Assembly: GCA_030447385.1 (NCBI GenBank)
Contig: JAUJOY010000001.1
Coordinates: 528,565 to 592,564 of the forward strand
DNA from: Mycobacteriales bacterium
Lineage (GTDB): Bacteria > Actinomycetota > Actinomycetes > Mycobacteriales > SCTD01
Direction of reading: 5' to 3'
Length of the DNA stretch: 64,000 nt
Part shown: positions 62,571 to 64,000 of the stretch, one piece after another
Layout of the letters: every line of letters starts with the position of its first letter
Position numbering within the stretch: position 1 is the first letter of the stretch
Program-made: the position numbers and the translations under genes
The notes under the pieces: model-generated
Database searches by the model: none
The model's input: the letters and a program-made list of their open reading frames with translations, nothing else
What the model was told of the DNA's origin: nothing

Positions 62571-63449
62571 ATGGACACCCCACCCGCGCTGCCGCCCGTG
62601 GTGCAGGCACCTCCGGCCAAGGTGGTGCTCTCGACCGCGAGCGCCTATCCCGAGTCGACGGCCACCGCCTTCGAGATCGCCGCGCGGCTGGGCTACGACG
62701 GCGTCGAGGTCATGGTCTGGACCGACCCGGTCAGCCAGGACGTCACCGCGCTGCGCCGGCTGTCGGACTACCACGGCATCCCGATCCTCGCGCTGCACGC
62801 GCCGTGCCTGGTGATCACCCAGCGGGTGTGGGGCACCGACCCGTGGGTCAAGCTGGTCCGCTCCAAGGAGGCCGCGGAGGAGTGCGGGGCGCAGACCGTC
62901 GTCGTCCACCCGCCGTTTCGCTGGCAGCGGGAGTACGCCCGGCAGTTCCTCGGCGGGATCCAGCAGATGGCCGACGAGACGGACGTGCGCTTCGCGGTGG
63001 AGAACATGTTCCCGCTGCGCGCCCGCGGGCGGGAGGTCAGCCCGTACGCCCCCGACTGGGACCCGACGACGGACGACTACCCGCACTTCACGCTGGACCT
63101 GTCGCACACCTCGGTGTCCCGATCGGACGCGCTCGCGATGGCGGCGGTCATGGGGGACCGGCTCTCGCACGTGCACATCGCCGACGGCGTCGGGACCGCG
63201 CGCGACGAGCACCTCGTCCCCGGCCGCGGCACGCAGCCGTGTGCCGAGCTGCTGGAAGGGCTGGCGGCGCAGCGGTTCGACGGCCTCGTGGTCGTCGAGG
63301 TCAACACCCGTCGGGCCGAGGACCGGGCCGAGCGGGAGGCCGATCTCGCGGAGGCGCTGGCCTACACCCGGCTCAACCTGGCGGCGCCACTGCTGGAGCG
63401 GCCGGGTGTGGACCGGCCGGCCGTGGACCAGCCGGCCCCCCTCGGCTGA
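62571..63449 (+). CDS. Sugar phosphate isomerase/epimerase-like TIM barrel
   Basis: A 292-residue AP-endonuclease-2-type barrel. Seen are [100 protein letters not shown] and [12 protein letters not shown]. Metal-binding acids and His are intact. The gene follows ppx as in other actinobacteria. Substrate is not known. Confidence 0.8.
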   Translation: MDTPPALPPVVQAPPAKVVLSTASAYPESTATAFEIAARLGYDGVEVMVWTDPVSQDVTALRRLSDYHGIPILALHAPCLVITQRVWGTDPWVKLVRSKEAAEECGAQTVVVHPPFRWQREYARQFLGGIQQMADETDVRFAVENMFPLRARGREVSPYAPDWDPTTDDYPHFTLDLSHTSVSRSDALAMAAVMGDRLSHVHIADGVGTARDEHLVPGRGTQPCAELLEGLAAQRFDGLVVVEVNTRRAEDRAEREADLAEALAYTRLNLAAPLLERPGVDRPAVDQPAPLG

Positions 63450-63462
63450 GCGCCGTCCGTTC

Positions 63463-64000
63463 GTGAGCCTGCCCCTGCGGATCGCCCTGTCGCTGCTCTC
63501 CCGGCCCGCGGTGCACCGCTTCGGCCCGGACCCCTCGCAGGTGGCGGACCTGCACCTGCCGCCCGGGGCCGGGCCGCATCCGGTCGCGGTCGTGCTGCAC
63601 GGCGGCTACTGGACCACCCGGTTCGGCAAGCTGGTCTGCCGTCCGCTGGCTCGTGACCTCGCCGGCCGGGGGTTCGCGGCGTGGAACCTCGAGTACCGCC
63701 GGCTCGGCGACGAGCGCGGCGGCGGCGGGGGGTGGCCCATGACGTTCGAGGACGTCGCGAACGGCGTCGACGCACTCGGCGACGTGGACACACCCCTGGA
63801 CCTGTCGAGGGTGGTCCTCGTCGGCCACTCCGCAGGCGGCCAGCTCGCGCTGTGGGCCGCGGCGAGGCCGATCCTGCCGGCGGGCGCCGTTGGCGCGGCT
63901 CCCCGCGTACGCGCCAGCGCCGTCGTCGCGCTCGCGCCCGTCACCGCTCTGGCCCACGCGGGGACCTCGGCCGTGCAGCTCATGGGCGGCCGGCCGGAGG
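63463..64000 (+). CDS. Alpha/beta hydrolase, truncated by window end
   Basis: A partial 179-residue reading from GTG 63463. It shows the oxyanion motif VVLHGGYWTTRFGKLV, NLEYRRLGD and the nucleophile elbow GHSAGGQLALWAAAR, as in esterase/lipase-type hydrolases (kynurenine formamidase-like or HSL group). The C-terminal Asp-His part lies beyond 64000. Confidence 0.75.
   Translation, partial: MSLPLRIALSLLSRPAVHRFGPDPSQVADLHLPPGAGPHPVAVVLHGGYWTTRFGKLVCRPLARDLAGRGFAAWNLEYRRLGDERGGGGGWPMTFEDVANGVDALGDVDTPLDLSRVVLVGHSAGGQLALWAAARPILPAGAVGAAPRVRASAVVALAPVTALAHAGTSAVQLMGGRPE

Overview
The window is high-GC chromosomal DNA of an actinobacterium (Actinomycetota). Markers for this are mshA (mycothiol synthesis), a phoU / senX3-regX3 block, DUF2516, DUF3105 and YbjN-type genes, an SsgA/SsgB-family gene and an RsiG-type anti-sigma factor. 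The last two point to a sporulating, possibly mycelial lineage. GTG and TTG starts and 4-bp ATGA/GTGA/TTGA overlaps between genes are common. Genus cannot be fixed from the sequence alone.

Layout. (1) 1-5000 is a decayed accessory zone: an Ala-rich remnant plus a frameshifted EAL c-di-GMP phosphodiesterase, a degenerate IS1380-type transposase, and a CalY/TasA-like secreted protein and its ER-type signal peptidase, both broken by indels. (2) 4568-6830 holds three intact cell-surface genes: a secreted beta-rich protein, a WxL-like secreted protein and a DUF916 (WxLIP-like) membrane-anchored partner. (3) 6824-8937 holds small housekeeping genes (DsrE-like, nitrobindin-like, three tiny membrane proteins) and an LPQTG surface protein. 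(4) 9091-39828 is a ~31 kb Wzx/Wzy-type exopolysaccharide or capsule locus: DUF4012 protein, BY-kinase/Wzz, CapD-like dehydratase, WecB-type epimerase, polyprenyl-phosphate sugar-1-phosphate transferase, several glycosyltransferases, heparinase-like lyase with a fused MDR-Gfo/Idh/MocA oxidoreductase, two asparagine-synthase-type amidotransferases (one broken), three FkbM methyltransferases, Wzy, Wzx and a WecC-type UDP-HexNAc dehydrogenase. WecB plus WecC predicts UDP-ManNAcA, and the amidotransferases suggest amidated uronic acids. (5) 39900-43800 holds a zinc-ribbon ORF, a PIN/AbrB toxin-antitoxin pair, a possible structured RNA in which a perfect Shine-Dalgarno sequence faces its own anti-SD copy, and a broken phoD. 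(6) 43274-64000 is conserved actinobacterial core: aminotransferase IV, Fur-family regulator, ygfZ, an IS630 insertion, a long DUF4388 coiled-coil protein, rsiG, asparaginase, HTH regulator, DUF2516, ssgB-like, mshA, YbjN, gpmA, DUF3105, phoU / senX3-regX3 with a PHO box between them, a Cys-rich protein, ppx/gppA, a sugar isomerase and a truncated alpha/beta hydrolase.

Genes broken by single-base indels (EAL, CalY-like, signal peptidase, second asparagine synthase, phoD, IS630 transposase) are all accessory, while neighbouring core genes are intact. This favours real decay over uniform sequencing error, but raw reads would be needed to decide. Gene functions below are family-level calls made by eye from motifs; no database search was run.
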